From Rhodoferax sp. (GTDB taxonomy: Bacteria; Pseudomonadota; Gammaproteobacteria; Burkholderiales; Burkholderiaceae_C): DNA of 64,000 nt. The stretch spans positions 62,001 through 126,000 of the forward strand of contig JARLJI010000080.1 of the NCBI GenBank assembly GCA_031291295.1, read 5' to 3'. The notes below the pieces were generated by a model, which saw nothing but the letters and a program-made list of their open reading frames with translations, did not search any database and had not been told where the DNA came from. Both the position numbers and the translations under genes were made by a program. This document shows positions 1-9,223 of the stretch, piece by piece (within the stretch, counting starts at the first letter, position 1; every line of letters begins with the position of its first letter).

Positions 1-1
1 C

Positions 2-229
2 AACTCGCTGCAGTGGCTGCCTGCCCCAGTGGTCGCCGCCGTCACGGAGATTGACACCGCACTGCTGGCCATGGCCATGGCCGCTCTGGGACTATCCACG
101 CATATGGGAGCCATCCGCAAGGCTGGCATCAAGCCCCTGCTGCTGGCGGCCATCCTGTTCAGCTGGCTGGTGGCCGGCGGCGCAATGATCAACCACTGGG
201 TACCCGTGCTGTTCAACCTCGTTGGCTGA
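2..229 (+). CDS. YeiH/UPF0324 family membrane protein, C-terminal part (candidate sulfate exporter)
   Basis: Only the last 75 codons are present; the frame is open from the window edge and ends in TGA. The visible part reads LLAMAMAALGLSTHM, then an amphipathic link with GIKPLLLAAILF, and a last hydrophobic segment. This is the typical end of the PF03601 (YeiH, UPF0324) inner-membrane family. Members of this family are recurrent candidates for sulfate export in organosulfonate gene clusters. That role fits here, because the island releases sulfite that is oxidised to sulfate in the cytoplasm. The gene is convergent with iseR, 16 bases away. The family call is fairly safe; the transport role is inference from context. 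Confidence 0.7.
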   Translation, partial: NSLQWLPAPVVAAVTEIDTALLAMAMAALGLSTHMGAIRKAGIKPLLLAAILFSWLVAGGAMINHWVPVLFNLVG

Positions 230-245
230 AGATCGGCCCGCGAGC

Positions 246-1031
246 TTAAATGAGCGCACTCATGCGCGCGGCTGCAGCCTGAAGATGAGGCAGGTGAGAG
301 AGCGCGCTGTCCAGACTCATGCGCGCGGTGGGCGCATGCACCGCGATGGCGGCGCGCACGGCACCGCTGCGATCACACACCGGCACCGCGACCGCGATCA
401 ACCCGAGCATGAACTCTTCGCGGTCGCAGGAGTAACCCTGCCTGAGGATGCTGTCGCATTCGGCGCGCAGCGCCGGTGCGCTGGTCAGCGTGGTGGGCGT
501 CATCGGAGTTAGCGACAGCTGCCCGATGAGCGCGTCGCGCTCATCGGGTGGCAGCTGCGCCAGGAACAGCTTGCCGCTGGCGGTGCAGTGTAGCGGCACG
601 TGCGAGCCGATGTCGAGCGTCAGTCGCAGCGGCCACTTGGCCTCGACACGATCCAGGTAGAGCACCTGCGCGCCATCGAGTGTCGTGAAATTGCAGGTCT
701 CGCCGACCTGTTGCACCAGCTCGGCCAGTACGCCATGGCGCAGGCCGCGCACCGCGCCATGGTTCAGTGTGTCGAACGCCATCTGGCGCATGGCCGTCCC
801 GACAATGAACGAGCGCTCATCCACATCCCGGGCCAGGAAGCCAGTCGCAACCAGTTGGGTGCAGATGCGGTGCACGGTGCCTTTGGGCAACGCGAGCCGC
901 GCGGCCAGTTCGGCCAGCGACAGCGCACGCCCCTCGTGTGCCAGCAACGCCAGCAGGCGCAGGCTGCGCTCCGCGGACGACCCCGAACCGGGCTTCGATT
1001 CCGCTTGTGCGGCATGCGTCACCGCTTTCAT
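246..1031 (-). CDS. iseR: IclR-family regulator, probable IseR
   Basis: This is a 261-residue IclR-type regulator. The N-terminal winged helix-turn-helix (about residues 20-80) contains SLAELAARLALPKGTVHRI, and the C-terminal effector domain has the family pattern SHVPLHCTASGKLFLA. ATGs occur at 1046 and 1031. I chose 1031 because GGAGAG lies seven bases before it, whereas 1046 has no clear ribosome site. The gene is divergent from the GMC oxidoreductase and MFS genes, an arrangement like the isethionate genes iseR, iseJ and iseU that I recall from Cupriavidus necator. A palindrome GGAAC-N5-GTTCC in the shared intergenic region is its likely operator. The specific name rests on neighbourhood. 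Confidence 0.68.
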   Translation of the reverse strand: MKAVTHAAQAESKPGSGSSAERSLRLLALLAHEGRALSLAELAARLALPKGTVHRICTQLVATGFLARDVDERSFIVGTAMRQMAFDTLNHGAVRGLRHGVLAELVQQVGETCNFTTLDGAQVLYLDRVEAKWPLRLTLDIGSHVPLHCTASGKLFLAQLPPDERDALIGQLSLTPMTPTTLTSAPALRAECDSILRQGYSCDREEFMLGLIAVAVPVCDRSGAVRAAIAVHAPTARMSLDSALSHLPHLQAAAARMSALI

Positions 1032-1065
1032 TTTCAATCTCTCCATGCGGGTAAATACCTATTTT

Positions 1066-1080
1066 GGAACGTTGTGTTCC
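1066..1080. promoter_or_regulatory. IclR-type operator GGAAC-N5-GTTCC between iseR and iseJ
   Basis: A perfect inverted repeat, GGAAC, five bases, GTTCC, lies in the divergent intergenic region. It overlaps the proposed -35 element of iseJ. The same half sites and spacing recur in front of xsc at 34424-34438. A weaker copy, GGATC-N5-GTTCC, sits at 1112-1126. The 5-5-5 architecture is usual for IclR regulators; assignment to this IseR is inference. Confidence 0.7.
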
Positions 1081-1100
1081 GAAAAATTAAAACCTATGAT
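1072..1100 (+). promoter_or_regulatory. Probable sigma-70 promoter of iseJ-iseU
   Basis: TTGTGT at 1072-1077 and TATGAT at 1095-1100 are separated by 17 bases. The TATGAT box is a 5 of 6 match to consensus. The IclR operator overlaps the -35 box, so the regulator could directly block or recruit polymerase here. Confidence 0.5.
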
Positions 1101-1159
1101 TTGCCGACTTCGGATCGAATTGTTCCACTGTCCCGATTGCGCTACGAAAAGGAAACAGA

Positions 1160-2770
1160 ATGAGCGAAGAGTTCGACTACATTGTCGTCGGTGCCGGCTC
1201 CGCCGGCTGCGTGCTCGCAGGACGTTTGAGCGAAGACCCGGCGACCCGCGTTCTGCTGCTCGAAGCCGGTCCGCCCGATCGTTCGCTGTGGATCCACTTG
1301 CCCATCGGCTATGGCAAGACGATGTGGAGCGACACCTACAACTGGCGCTTCAACACCGATCCCGATCCGAACATGAACGGTCGACGCATCTACTGGCCGC
1401 GTGGCAAAACGCTGGGTGGCTCGAGCTCGATCAACGGCCTGATCTACATCCGCGGCCAGCGCGAGGACTACGACCACTGGGCCGCACTCGGAAACACGGG
1501 CTGGGGTTACGACGACGTGCTGCCGTACTTCATCAAGTCCGAGGGCAATCAGCGTGGTGCGATCCCGTTTCATGGCAGCGACGGGCCACTGAAGGTGTCC
1601 AACATCGGCGCCAGACATGAGCTGATCGAAGCCTTCATCGACGGCGCTCAGCAGATCGGCGTGCCGCGCACAGACGACTTTAACGGCGCACAACAGGAAG
1701 GCGCCGGCTACTACCAGCTCACCACCTCGAAGGGTTGGCGCTGCAGTACCGCCAAGGCCTATCTGGATCCGGCCCGCGGCCGCACCAATTTGCGCATCGA
1801 AACGGACGCGTTCGCCGCCGGATTGATCATGGACGGCACGCGCGCGGTCGGCGTGCGCTACCGCCAGGCGGGTCAGATGAAGGAAGCGCGCTGCAACGCC
1901 GAAGTCCTGCTCGCGGCCGGTTCGATCCAGTCGCCGCAACTGCTGCAGCTCTCGGGCATCGGGCCGCGCGCGTTGCTGGAAAAGCATGGCATCCCGGTGG
2001 TCCTCGATGCGCCCGGCGTTGGCGAGAACCTGCAGGACCACCTGCAGATCCGCCTGAGCTTCGAGTGCACCAAGCCGATCACGGTCAACGATCAGCTCAA
2101 CTCCATCGTCGGACAAATGAAGATCGGCCTGCAATGGCTGCTGTTCCGCTCCGGGCCGCTGGCAGTGGGCATCAACCAGGGTGGCTGCTTCATGCGTGCG
2201 TTGCCGTCGGAGGCGCAGACCCCCGACATTCAGTTCCACGTCGCCACGCTTTCGGCCGACATGGCGGGCGGCAAGGTGCACCCGTATTCCGGCTTCACGA
2301 TGTCGATTTGCCAGCTGCGGCCCGAGTCGCGCGGGCACATCCGCATTCGCGGGGCGGACCCGTTCGAGCCGCCCGAGATGCAGCCGAACTACTTGTCAAC
2401 CGATCTGGACCGGCGCACCGCCGTGGCCGGCGTGAAAGCCGCACGCGCGATCGCCGCGTCCGCCGCGATGCGACCCTATGTCAAGCGCGAGGTGAAGCCA
2501 GGCCCGCAGGACGAAACAGATGGCGCGCTGCTCGAGTTCTGCCGCAACAACGGCGCCACCATTTTTCATCCTACCGGCACCTGCCGCATGGGCATTGACC
2601 CGCTTGCGGTCGTTGATCCCCGCTTGCGCGTGAACGGTGTGACCGGCCTGCGGGTGGTCGACTGCTCGGTGATGCCCACACTGGTCTCCGGCAACACGAA
2701 CGCCCCCGCGGTAATGATGGCTGAGAAGGCCGTGGACATGATCCGCGCCGATGCGAGGAACAACCGATAA
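1160..2770 (+). CDS. iseJ: GMC-family flavoprotein, probable isethionate dehydrogenase
   Basis: The 536-residue protein belongs to the glucose-methanol-choline oxidoreductase family. The N-terminal Rossmann motif GAGSAG is at residues 11-16, the GMC signature around [19 protein letters not shown] follows near residue 90, and the C-terminal catalytic region holds HPTGTCRMG and [14 protein letters not shown]. Such proteins oxidise alcohols with FAD; choline dehydrogenase is the best-known relative. The divergent IclR gene, the downstream MFS transporter and the surrounding C2-sulfonate genes favour isethionate dehydrogenase, which makes sulfoacetaldehyde. The start has a good ribosome site (AAGGAAAC). 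I see no membrane anchor, although characterised IseJ activity is membrane-bound. A choline or other alcohol substrate remains possible. Confidence 0.7.
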   Translation: MSEEFDYIVVGAGSAGCVLAGRLSEDPATRVLLLEAGPPDRSLWIHLPIGYGKTMWSDTYNWRFNTDPDPNMNGRRIYWPRGKTLGGSSSINGLIYIRGQREDYDHWAALGNTGWGYDDVLPYFIKSEGNQRGAIPFHGSDGPLKVSNIGARHELIEAFIDGAQQIGVPRTDDFNGAQQEGAGYYQLTTSKGWRCSTAKAYLDPARGRTNLRIETDAFAAGLIMDGTRAVGVRYRQAGQMKEARCNAEVLLAAGSIQSPQLLQLSGIGPRALLEKHGIPVVLDAPGVGENLQDHLQIRLSFECTKPITVNDQLNSIVGQMKIGLQWLLFRSGPLAVGINQGGCFMRALPSEAQTPDIQFHVATLSADMAGGKVHPYSGFTMSICQLRPESRGHIRIRGADPFEPPEMQPNYLSTDLDRRTAVAGVKAARAIAASAAMRPYVKREVKPGPQDETDGALLEFCRNNGATIFHPTGTCRMGIDPLAVVDPRLRVNGVTGLRVVDCSVMPTLVSGNTNAPAVMMAEKAVDMIRADARNNR

Positions 2771-2821
2771 GCGAGACGACAACCCATCGCCCGACTGGGC
2801 ATCAATAACTGGAGACAATCA

Positions 2822-4141
2822 ATGAGCACACAAAACGAAAAGGCGATCCGCCGGGTGGTGATCTCGGCGGTGGTGGGCGCAACCATCGAGTGGTACGACT
2901 TCTTTCTTTACGGCGTGGTCGCCGGCATCGTCTTTAACAAACTGTACTTCCCCTCTCACGACCTGGTTGTGTCCACATTGCTGGCCTATGCGACCTTCGC
3001 CGTCGGCTTCGTGACGCGACCCTTGGGTGGCGTGATTTTCGGTCACTTTGGCGACAAGATCGGCCGCAAGAGCATGCTGATCATGACGCTGATGATCATG
3101 GGGGTGGCCACGTTCCTGGTCGGCCTGGTGCCCACCTACGCACAGATCGGCGTCGGCGCGCCGCTGCTCCTGCTGCTGTTGCGCGTGCTGCAAGGCATTG
3201 GCTTGGGCGGTGAGTGGGGTGGTGCCGTGCTGATGGCCTATGAATACGCACCGAAGGACAAACGCGGTTTCTACGCCTCGCTGCCGCAGATTGGGCTGGC
3301 CATTGGCCTGTGCCTGGCGTCAGGCGTCGTTGCACTGCTGTCGTCGCTGTTGACCGATGCGCAATTCCTGGCCTGGGGCTGGCGCATCGCTTTCATGCTG
3401 TCGGGCGTGATGGTAATCGTGGGAATGTATATCCGCCTGACCGTGCAGGAGACACCTGAATTCGCGGCGGTGAAGGCGCGCAATGCCGAGCTGCGCATCC
3501 CGTTCCTGGACATGCTGCGGCGCTATCCCGGCAACATCTTGAAGGGCATGGGCGCACGCTACATCGACGGGGTGTTCTTCAATGTGTTTGCCGTATTTTC
3601 GATCAACTACCTGACCACGACGATCAAGATCGGCCGCACCGAGGCATTGCTCGGCGTGATGGCGGCGGCCGTAGTGATGATCTTCACGATTCCGTATTTC
3701 GGCCGAATGTCGGACCGCATCAGTCGGCCGAAGGTTTACATGTGGGGCTCGTTGATCACCGCAGTTTCGGCCTTCCCCGCGTTCTGGCTCATGTCGCACA
3801 GCGGCGGCAACGTGCTGTTGATCTGGCTCGCCATCATCGTGCCCTTTGGCATCCTTTACTCCTCGATCTATGGCCCGGAAGCGGCCCTGTTCTGCGACCT
3901 GTTCGATGCCAGGGTGCGTTACACGGGCATCTCGTTTGTGTACCAGTTCTCGGGCATCTTCGCGTCGGGCATCACGCCGATCATTGCCACCGCGCTGCTC
4001 AAATCCGGCGGCGGCGAGCCGTGGCAGCTCTGCATGTATGTGCTGTTCTCGGGCGTGGTCTCGGCGCTGTGCGCCTGGATGATCGGGCGCTCAAAACCGG
4101 CAGGTGATCTGTCGGGTTTTGTCAACCCTCAGGCCAGGTAA
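2822..4141 (+). CDS. iseU: MFS transporter of the metabolite:H+ symporter type, probable isethionate importer
   Basis: A 439-residue protein with about twelve hydrophobic segments. TIEWYDFFLYG near residue 21 and GHFGDKIGRKSMLI after the second segment are signatures of the MHS branch of the major facilitator superfamily (relatives of ProP, ShiA and KgtP), which takes up small organic acids or osmolytes with protons. It starts 51 bases after iseJ on the same strand, behind GGAGA, so the two are probably one transcript. By position it corresponds to the IseU transporter of isethionate users. The substrate is inferred from the neighbours only. Confidence 0.66.
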   Translation: MSTQNEKAIRRVVISAVVGATIEWYDFFLYGVVAGIVFNKLYFPSHDLVVSTLLAYATFAVGFVTRPLGGVIFGHFGDKIGRKSMLIMTLMIMGVATFLVGLVPTYAQIGVGAPLLLLLLRVLQGIGLGGEWGGAVLMAYEYAPKDKRGFYASLPQIGLAIGLCLASGVVALLSSLLTDAQFLAWGWRIAFMLSGVMVIVGMYIRLTVQETPEFAAVKARNAELRIPFLDMLRRYPGNILKGMGARYIDGVFFNVFAVFSINYLTTTIKIGRTEALLGVMAAAVVMIFTIPYFGRMSDRISRPKVYMWGSLITAVSAFPAFWLMSHSGGNVLLIWLAIIVPFGILYSSIYGPEAALFCDLFDARVRYTGISFVYQFSGIFASGITPIIATALLKSGGGEPWQLCMYVLFSGVVSALCAWMIGRSKPAGDLSGFVNPQAR

Positions 4142-4149
4142 CGGGAAAA

Positions 4150-4198
4150 AGAACCGCAGGCGCGCACCACCCGATGCGCGCCCAATGTGTCAGGTTCT
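4150..4198. terminator. Probable bidirectional terminator between iseU and tauC
   Basis: An eight-base GC stem (GGCGCGCA at 4159-4166, TGCGCGCC at 4175-4182) is enclosed by a second pairing AGAACC (4150-4155) with GGTTCT (4193-4198). On the minus strand the stem is followed by TTCTTTTTCCC. It lies between convergent genes and overlaps the tauC stop codon. Confidence 0.5.
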
Positions 4199-5099
4199 AG
4201 ACCCGTCCCTTCCATGGCAGCAACAGGCGCTCGACATAACGCATCAACAGATCGAAGCAAAAGGCGAACAGACCGATGACGATGATGCCCATGATGACCG
4301 TGTCGCTGGCCAGGAATTCCGCGGCATTGAGTACCATGAAACCCAAGCCGCGGGTGGCGGCCACCATTTCCGCGGCCACCAGCGTGGTCCAGCCCACGCC
4401 GATGCCGATGCGCATGCCGGTGAAGATCTCCGGCATTGCCGCCTTGAGGATCACATGCCAGACGATCTGCATCCGGGTCGCCCCCATTGCATAGGCGGCA
4501 TGGATCTGTTCGATCGACACCGAGCGCACCCCTGCGCGCGCAGAGATCGCCATGGGGGCGAAGATCGCCAGATAGATCAGCAGAATTTTGGAGGACTCGC
4601 CAATGCCGAACCAGATGATCACCAGCGGCAGGTAGGCCAGCGGCGGAAGCGGTCGATAGAACTCGATCGGCGGATCAAAGATGCCGCGTACCACCCGATT
4701 CGTCCCCATCAGGATACCAATCGGAATGGCGGTAATGCACGCCAGGAAAAACGCACCGAAGATGCGCGACAAGCTCGCCATCGTGTGCTGCGCCAGCGTC
4801 GAATTGGACACGCCCTCGGTCGCCGCGAGGATAAATTTCCCCCAGACTGCCTGCGGTGAGGGCAGAAACAGCGGCTTGACCCAGCCAATGTTGGTGATGA
4901 CGAACCAGCCCAGAACCAGCACAATCGCAGTGACTGTGCTGATCATGCCGCTGTCGCCGTGACCCGGCGCGCCGTAGACTTCCCCGGGCGCGGCCGCCTT
5001 GCGGGCAAACAAACGCATGAACAGGCCAGGAGGGGCGGCGGCGCCGCTTGAAAGGTTGACCGCGCCGGACTGTGTCGACGCCAATCGGGTTTTAGACAT
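4197..5099 (-). CDS. tauC: ABC transporter permease, taurine type
   Basis: A 300-residue permease of the BPD_transp_1 family with about six membrane segments, of the TauC/SsuC kind ([20 protein letters not shown] in the cytoplasmic coupling loop is typical). It would form the membrane channel of the importer together with TauB. The ATG at 5099 overlaps the stop codon of tauB by eight bases, which sets the start and indicates translational coupling. The N-terminal 60 residues before the first hydrophobic stretch are polar, as often seen in this group. The substrate is taken from the neighbouring tauR and tauXY genes; other sulfonates or nitrate-like anions cannot be excluded from the permease alone. 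Confidence 0.82.
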   Translation of the reverse strand: MSKTRLASTQSGAVNLSSGAAAPPGLFMRLFARKAAAPGEVYGAPGHGDSGMISTVTAIVLVLGWFVITNIGWVKPLFLPSPQAVWGKFILAATEGVSNSTLAQHTMASLSRIFGAFFLACITAIPIGILMGTNRVVRGIFDPPIEFYRPLPPLAYLPLVIIWFGIGESSKILLIYLAIFAPMAISARAGVRSVSIEQIHAAYAMGATRMQIVWHVILKAAMPEIFTGMRIGIGVGWTTLVAAEMVAATRGLGFMVLNAAEFLASDTVIMGIIVIGLFAFCFDLLMRYVERLLLPWKGRV

Positions 5100-5916
5100 G
5101 GGATACCTCCTGTGCCGATTCAGCGGCCCGCTCATCGCCGTAGATGATGCCCAGTATCTTTTCACGCATCTGGATGAAATCGGGACTCGACTTCACCGCG
5201 CGGGCGTTGCGGCACTCCAGGAAACGGCGGTTGAAATCGAGTTCGTAGGAATTGGTGATGCGCCCGGGACGCGGCGACATGACGATCACGCGGCTCCCCA
5301 GGAACAGCGCCTCTTCAACACTGTGCGTGATAAAGAAAAACATCTTTCCGGTTTTCTGCCAGACATCGAGCAGCAACTCCTGGATGGTTTCGCGCGTCAG
5401 CGCGTCAAGCGCAGCCATCGGCTCGTCCATCAACAGCGTCGCAGGGTTGCAGGTCAGTGCGCGCGCAATGCCCACGCGTTGCTGCATGCCGCCCGAGAGC
5501 TGGTAGATCATGTGCTGGTGAAAATCCTGCAGGCCCACGAGCGCGAGATTGCGGGCGGCGATCTCGCGCCGCTCCTTCTTGCCCACACCCTGTAGCTTCA
5601 GGCCGAACTCGGTGTTGTCGATGACGCTGAGCCACGGCAGCAGTGCGTGCTTCTGGAATACCACGCCGCGGTCCGAACCGGGCCCGGTGATGGCCCGGCC
5701 AGCGAGCAGCAGCTCACCACTCGACGGAGAGAGAAACCCCGCCATCATGTTCAGCAACGTCGTCTTGCCACAGCCCGATGCCCCCAGCGCCACCACGAAA
5801 TCGCCCGGATTGATGGTCAGGTTAATGTTGTCCAGTGCCATGACTTTCTCTCCCGGGGTGCGCCCGGGAAAAATGACGCTGACGCCATTGACCTGCAAAT
5901 CTTTAGTGTGATCCAT
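5092..5916 (-). CDS. tauB: ABC transporter ATP-binding protein, taurine type
   Basis: A 274-residue ABC ATPase with all motifs: Walker [11 protein letters not shown], signature [15 protein letters not shown], Walker [15 protein letters not shown] and the switch histidine in [10 protein letters not shown]. It is of the TauB/SsuB/NrtD branch and powers import. I chose the ATG at 5916 because AAGGAGCAACCT precedes it directly; an upstream in-frame ATG at 5952 would overlap the end of tauA and lacks such a site. It lies between tauA and tauC in one minus-strand operon. Confidence 0.85.
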   Translation of the reverse strand: MDHTKDLQVNGVSVIFPGRTPGEKVMALDNINLTINPGDFVVALGASGCGKTTLLNMMAGFLSPSSGELLLAGRAITGPGSDRGVVFQKHALLPWLSVIDNTEFGLKLQGVGKKERREIAARNLALVGLQDFHQHMIYQLSGGMQQRVGIARALTCNPATLLMDEPMAALDALTRETIQELLLDVWQKTGKMFFFITHSVEEALFLGSRVIVMSPRPGRITNSYELDFNRRFLECRNARAVKSSPDFIQMREKILGIIYGDERAAESAQEVSHV

Positions 5917-5951
5917 AGGTTGCTCCTTCTTGACGTTGCCTCCCGGAGCCA

Positions 5952-6998
5952 TTACTTGGCAGCTGCCTGAGCGTACTTGTCAGTGACGTACGGGCCATAG
6001 TCGGGAAGCGCTTTATCAATCTGGCGCTGGTTTTTCAGGAACTCGGCGCTGTTTGTGAGCGCACGCAGCGCGCCGCCACTCTTGCCACCGCCCAGCCATA
6101 CGGCGGAAGCCTGCTCCTGCGCGGTCGGGAAGACCAGCAATTTGACCGCGTCGACGGCGTCGGCGGCCGTGCCACCGGCCAGCTTGACCATGGCCTTGAT
6201 CTCGGGTGAGTCGGCATTCCATTTGGCGCCGTTGGCGCGGTAGTCGGCATAGGACTGGGCCAGCACTTTGGTAAATTTGCCCATGAAGTCGGCGTGCTTT
6301 GCCGACCAGGCGCGATTGGCGACCAGGCCATCGAAGGTTGGCACGCTCTTCTTGCCCACCTCCTCGGAAGTGATGATGGTCGTGCCGGTCTTCTCGATTT
6401 CGGAAAGCGCCGGCGGCCACACATAGGCGGCGTCGATGTCGCCGCGGGACCATGCCGCCACAATCTGCGGCGGCTTCATGTTCAGGATCTGCACGTCGCT
6501 CGGCTTGATGTGCCAGATCTGTTCCAGCGCAACCAGCAGATGGAAGTGCGACGTGGAGACGAATGGCACCGCCACCTTCTTGCCCTTGAGATCCTGCGGC
6601 CCCTTGATGCCCGAGCCGTTGCGTGCGACCAGCGCTTCCGAACGGCCGATGTCGTCCAGAATCCAGAACAGCTCCATGTCAACTCCGCGCGTGGTCGCCG
6701 CGGCAATCCCGGTCGATCCAAGCACTCCGATCGGCACGTCGCCCGAGGCAAACGCACTGGTGATGTCGCCAGCCGAAGAGAACTGCCGCCAGTCGATTTT
6801 GTAACCGGTCGCCTTCTCAAAGCTGCCGTTCGCGATGGCGGTGAGAAACGGCCCGTCAATCAGCTGATAGCCGATGGTGACGCTCATGTCCTGTGCCTGC
6901 GCGCTGGCGGCACCCAGCATGGATGCACCGACCACGGAGCCGGCCAGGAAGTTCGCCGCCGTCAGGTTGAAATTTCGACGAGAGAGATTGGATTTCAT
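5952..6998 (-). CDS. tauA: Taurine-type ABC transporter periplasmic binding protein
   Basis: A 348-residue binding protein. The N-terminus ([14 protein letters not shown] and a hydrophobic run ending in AQA) is an export signal with a twin-arginine-like start. The mature part begins [18 protein letters not shown] and contains [20 protein letters not shown], the layout of TauA proteins that bind taurine between two lobes. The order binding protein, ATPase, permease matches tauABC. It is the first gene of the operon; GAGGT precedes the ATG. About 180 bases separate it from the tauR stop codon upstream, so tauABC may have its own promoter or be read from tauR. Confidence 0.85.
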   Translation of the reverse strand: MKSNLSRRNFNLTAANFLAGSVVGASMLGAASAQAQDMSVTIGYQLIDGPFLTAIANGSFEKATGYKIDWRQFSSAGDITSAFASGDVPIGVLGSTGIAAATTRGVDMELFWILDDIGRSEALVARNGSGIKGPQDLKGKKVAVPFVSTSHFHLLVALEQIWHIKPSDVQILNMKPPQIVAAWSRGDIDAAYVWPPALSEIEKTGTTIITSEEVGKKSVPTFDGLVANRAWSAKHADFMGKFTKVLAQSYADYRANGAKWNADSPEIKAMVKLAGGTAADAVDAVKLLVFPTAQEQASAVWLGGGKSGGALRALTNSAEFLKNQRQIDKALPDYGPYVTDKYAQAAAK

Positions 6999-7135
6999 GT
7001 CAGACCTCAGGTTTAAAGGCTTCGGGTTGCGGGACCAATGGAAAGGCTGTGCGGCGAGTCAAGATTTGTAGCGCGCTACTGTGCACGTCACACCGCTCAG
7101 CCGAATTGAATGTACCTCTAACCCTGAGCGTGCGG

Positions 7136-7180
7136 AAGTACCAGCCTCGCGTACCGCATGGCGCCAGCGCCTTGGTACTT
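7136..7180. promoter_or_regulatory. Inverted repeat in the tauR-tauA gap
   Basis: AAGTACC at 7136-7142 and GGTACTT at 7174-7180 are perfect complements, with an inner GGCGC-CA-GCGCC hairpin between them. The right arm covers the last codons of tauR. It could end the tauR transcript or act as a control element for tauABC. The 180-base gap carries no gene, and I found no TauR-type CTGGAC repeat in it. Confidence 0.3.
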
Positions 7181-8690
7181 ACCCTGAGAGCCGCGCGCCG
7201 CGCCCTTGTACGAGCTCGTCAAAAGCCAGCGCCAGTGCGCGCACACCAGCCGGGATTTGCGCCGTCGCGATTGACGACAGCCGCAGCCGGAAGAACGGGC
7301 ATGGATACGGCGGCGTACCAAAGAACACGGCGCCCGCCTCGATCAACACACCATGACCACGCGCCGCCAGCGCCAGTTCATCCGCATCGACCCAAGACGG
7401 CGCCCGCACCCAGATCGAAGCGCCGCCCTGTGGCAGTGCAAACTCGAAGTCTGGCAAATGTTCACGCAGCGCCTGCGCCGCCGCCGCGAGGCGCTCCTGC
7501 ATCGCAGCGTTCACGCGCCGCGCATGGGACTCGTGGTGGCCGAGCGACAGGAACAACGCATAAGCATGCTGCAAAAACGCGCTTGGGTGCCGCACCATTG
7601 CATGCCGAATCACCCGCAGTTCCTTGATGAGCGCGCGCGGCGCGACGATGTAGCCCAGTCGCAGCACCGGCGACAGGCTCTTCGATACCGAGCCGATGTA
7701 GATCACGCGCCCACTGCGGTCCAGGCTTTTCAGTGCCGGCATCGGTTCGCCCGCGTACAGGTTTTCGGCCTCGTAATCGTCCTCGATAATCACGAAGTTC
7801 TGTGACTCAGCCTCGCGCAGCAGCACCCGGCGCCGGTCCATGCTAAGCGTCGCGGTGGTTGGACTCTGGTGCGATGGCGTAGTGAACAGGTAATCGAGCG
7901 CGGGCAGCCCATCAACAATCAGGCCATCTTCGTCCACCGCCAATTCGACCCACTTCGGCTTGCGCAGCGCAAAGCTGTTGCGCGCATGCGGGTGGCCGGG
8001 TTCCTCCAGGCCAACGCGAGTACGTTCGTCGAATAGTGCGTCGGCCAGCAGGTAGTACGCATGCTGCGCACCAATGGTAACAATGATCTCCTCTTTCAGC
8101 GCGAACACCCCGCGTTTGGGCAGCAGGCGGGTGCGAATTTGCTCGATCAGGTCAGGTACGTCGTCTGTTTCAAAATCGGGCGTCCAGTGCGCCAGCTGCG
8201 AGCGCGCCAAACTGCGTACACAGCATTCGCGGAAATCCTCGGTCGGAAACAGCTGTGGGTCGTAGGTGCCATAGACGAAAGGGTACGGGTACACGCGCCA
8301 CTGTTCGGGCTTGGACAGCGTCGGCAGATCCACCAGCGAACGCAGCACACGCGCCGACCAGTCCGGCGGCAGGCGGTTCGTGCCGGCCGCCGGCTCGGCC
8401 TGCATGGCGGACAGCGGGCGCGCATTTGGCGCCACAAATACGCCGCTGCGAGACCTCGCTTCGAGGAAACCCTCATCCATCAGTTGCAAATACGCCGAGG
8501 TCACGGTGTTGCGACTCAGGCTTAGCAACGCCGACAATTCGCGTGACGATGGCAACGCCGCCCCGGAACTCAGGCGTCCGTCGAGAATTGCCTGAACGAT
8601 GGCAAGCCGCAACCGCCCTTGCAGCGGCAGTGCAGGTTGCTCGGGCAGCATAAATAGCTGCGCCCACTGAATAGCTCGCGAGGTGGCCAT
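7179..8690 (-). CDS. tauR: MocR-type transcription activator, probable TauR
   Basis: The 503-residue protein fuses an N-terminal GntR winged helix (about residues 15-90, with LPSSRELSALLSLSRNTV) to a fold-type I aminotransferase-like domain. The PLP lysine is K337 in IGSVSKSLSP, preceded by IIEDDYEAE. This is the MocR/GabR/TauR design, in which taurine reacts with PLP to switch on transcription. It stands between tauABC and the divergent tauXY. The tandem repeat CTGGCTC / CTGGACCTAT in the tauX promoter resembles the CTGGAC-type direct repeats I recall for TauR of Rhodobacter. The gene starts at the ATG ending at 8690. It is a regulator rather than a transaminase, since the DNA-binding domain is intact. 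Confidence 0.84.
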   Translation of the reverse strand: MATSRAIQWAQLFMLPEQPALPLQGRLRLAIVQAILDGRLSSGAALPSSRELSALLSLSRNTVTSAYLQLMDEGFLEARSRSGVFVAPNARPLSAMQAEPAAGTNRLPPDWSARVLRSLVDLPTLSKPEQWRVYPYPFVYGTYDPQLFPTEDFRECCVRSLARSQLAHWTPDFETDDVPDLIEQIRTRLLPKRGVFALKEEIIVTIGAQHAYYLLADALFDERTRVGLEEPGHPHARNSFALRKPKWVELAVDEDGLIVDGLPALDYLFTTPSHQSPTTATLSMDRRRVLLREAESQNFVIIEDDYEAENLYAGEPMPALKSLDRSGRVIYIGSVSKSLSPVLRLGYIVAPRALIKELRVIRHAMVRHPSAFLQHAYALFLSLGHHESHARRVNAAMQERLAAAAQALREHLPDFEFALPQGGASIWVRAPSWVDADELALAARGHGVLIEAGAVFFGTPPYPCPFFRLRLSSIATAQIPAGVRALALAFDELVQGRGARLSG

Positions 8691-8720
8691 GATGCAGCGC
8701 GAGTTTACATCGGCGTCACT

Positions 8721-8753
8721 CTGGCTCGGCCGAATCCTGCCATCTGGACCTAT
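8721..8753. promoter_or_regulatory. Tandem TauR operator upstream of tauXY
   Basis: CTGGCTC at 8721-8727 and CTGGACCTAT at 8744-8753 form a direct repeat with a 23-base period. A possible -10 box TATGCT follows at 8774-8779, which would place the second repeat against the -35 region, as expected for an activator. The same two elements with the same period occur at 10737-10769 ahead of the next operon. Confidence 0.72.
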
Positions 8754-8808
8754 CGCCTGGCAGCAAAATTCCCTATGCTTATTGACATCAAACCTTCAGG
8801 AGCACCCA

Positions 8809-9210
8809 ATGAGCGAGAATTCCAAACCCTTCACCGCCGCCACGCTGGCCGCTTTCAGTGACGCCTGGAATCGCCACGACGTTGATGCACTGATGAGCTT
8901 CATGAGCGACGATTGCGTGTTCCAGTCCATCGCCGGTCCCGACGCCTGCGGCACTCGCTTCAGTGGCCCGGATGCCGTGCGCAAAGCCTTCGCCGCCGCC
9001 TGGCAAGCAGTGCCGGACGCGCAGTGGATTAACGGCCAGCACTTTGTGCAGGGCGACTTTGGCGTCTCCCAATGGACCTTCACTGGTACTGCCGCCGACG
9101 GCAGCCGCATTGAGGCCGACGGCGTCGATCTGTTTACCCTGAAAAACGGAAAGATCGCCGTGAAGAATGCATTTCGCAAAGTCCGGCCGAACCTGCCAGC
9201 GGCAAAGTAA
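8809..9210 (+). CDS. tauX: NTF2/SnoaL-like protein, probable taurine dehydrogenase small subunit
   Basis: A 133-residue protein with the cone-shaped NTF2/SnoaL fold pattern: FSDAWNRHDVDALMSFMSDDCVF near the start and a C-terminal sheet with DLFTLKNGKIAVKNAF. TauX, the small subunit of the cytochrome c-coupled taurine dehydrogenase, is of this kind as far as I recall. It sits 13 bases ahead of the flavoprotein gene and is divergent from tauR. The ATG at 8809 was chosen over upstream starts because AGGAG precedes it and the family homology begins there. Alone it would be only an NTF2-like protein; the name depends on the pair. Confidence 0.75.
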   Translation: MSENSKPFTAATLAAFSDAWNRHDVDALMSFMSDDCVFQSIAGPDACGTRFSGPDAVRKAFAAAWQAVPDAQWINGQHFVQGDFGVSQWTFTGTAADGSRIEADGVDLFTLKNGKIAVKNAFRKVRPNLPAAK

Positions 9211-9223
9211 TCCGGGAGCCAAC

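Noticed and set aside
1160..2770. Choline dehydrogenase BetA
   Set aside because: The family is the same, but there are no betaine aldehyde dehydrogenase or BetI genes; the IclR-GMC-MFS set in a C2-sulfonate island fits isethionate better.
6999..7178. TauR operator in front of tauABC
   Set aside because: I looked for CTGGAC-type direct repeats on both strands and found none; only an unrelated AAGTACC/GGTACTT repeat is present.
7179..8690. Taurine transaminase (Tpa)
   Set aside because: The aminotransferase-like fold is fused to a GntR winged helix, which is the MocR regulator design.
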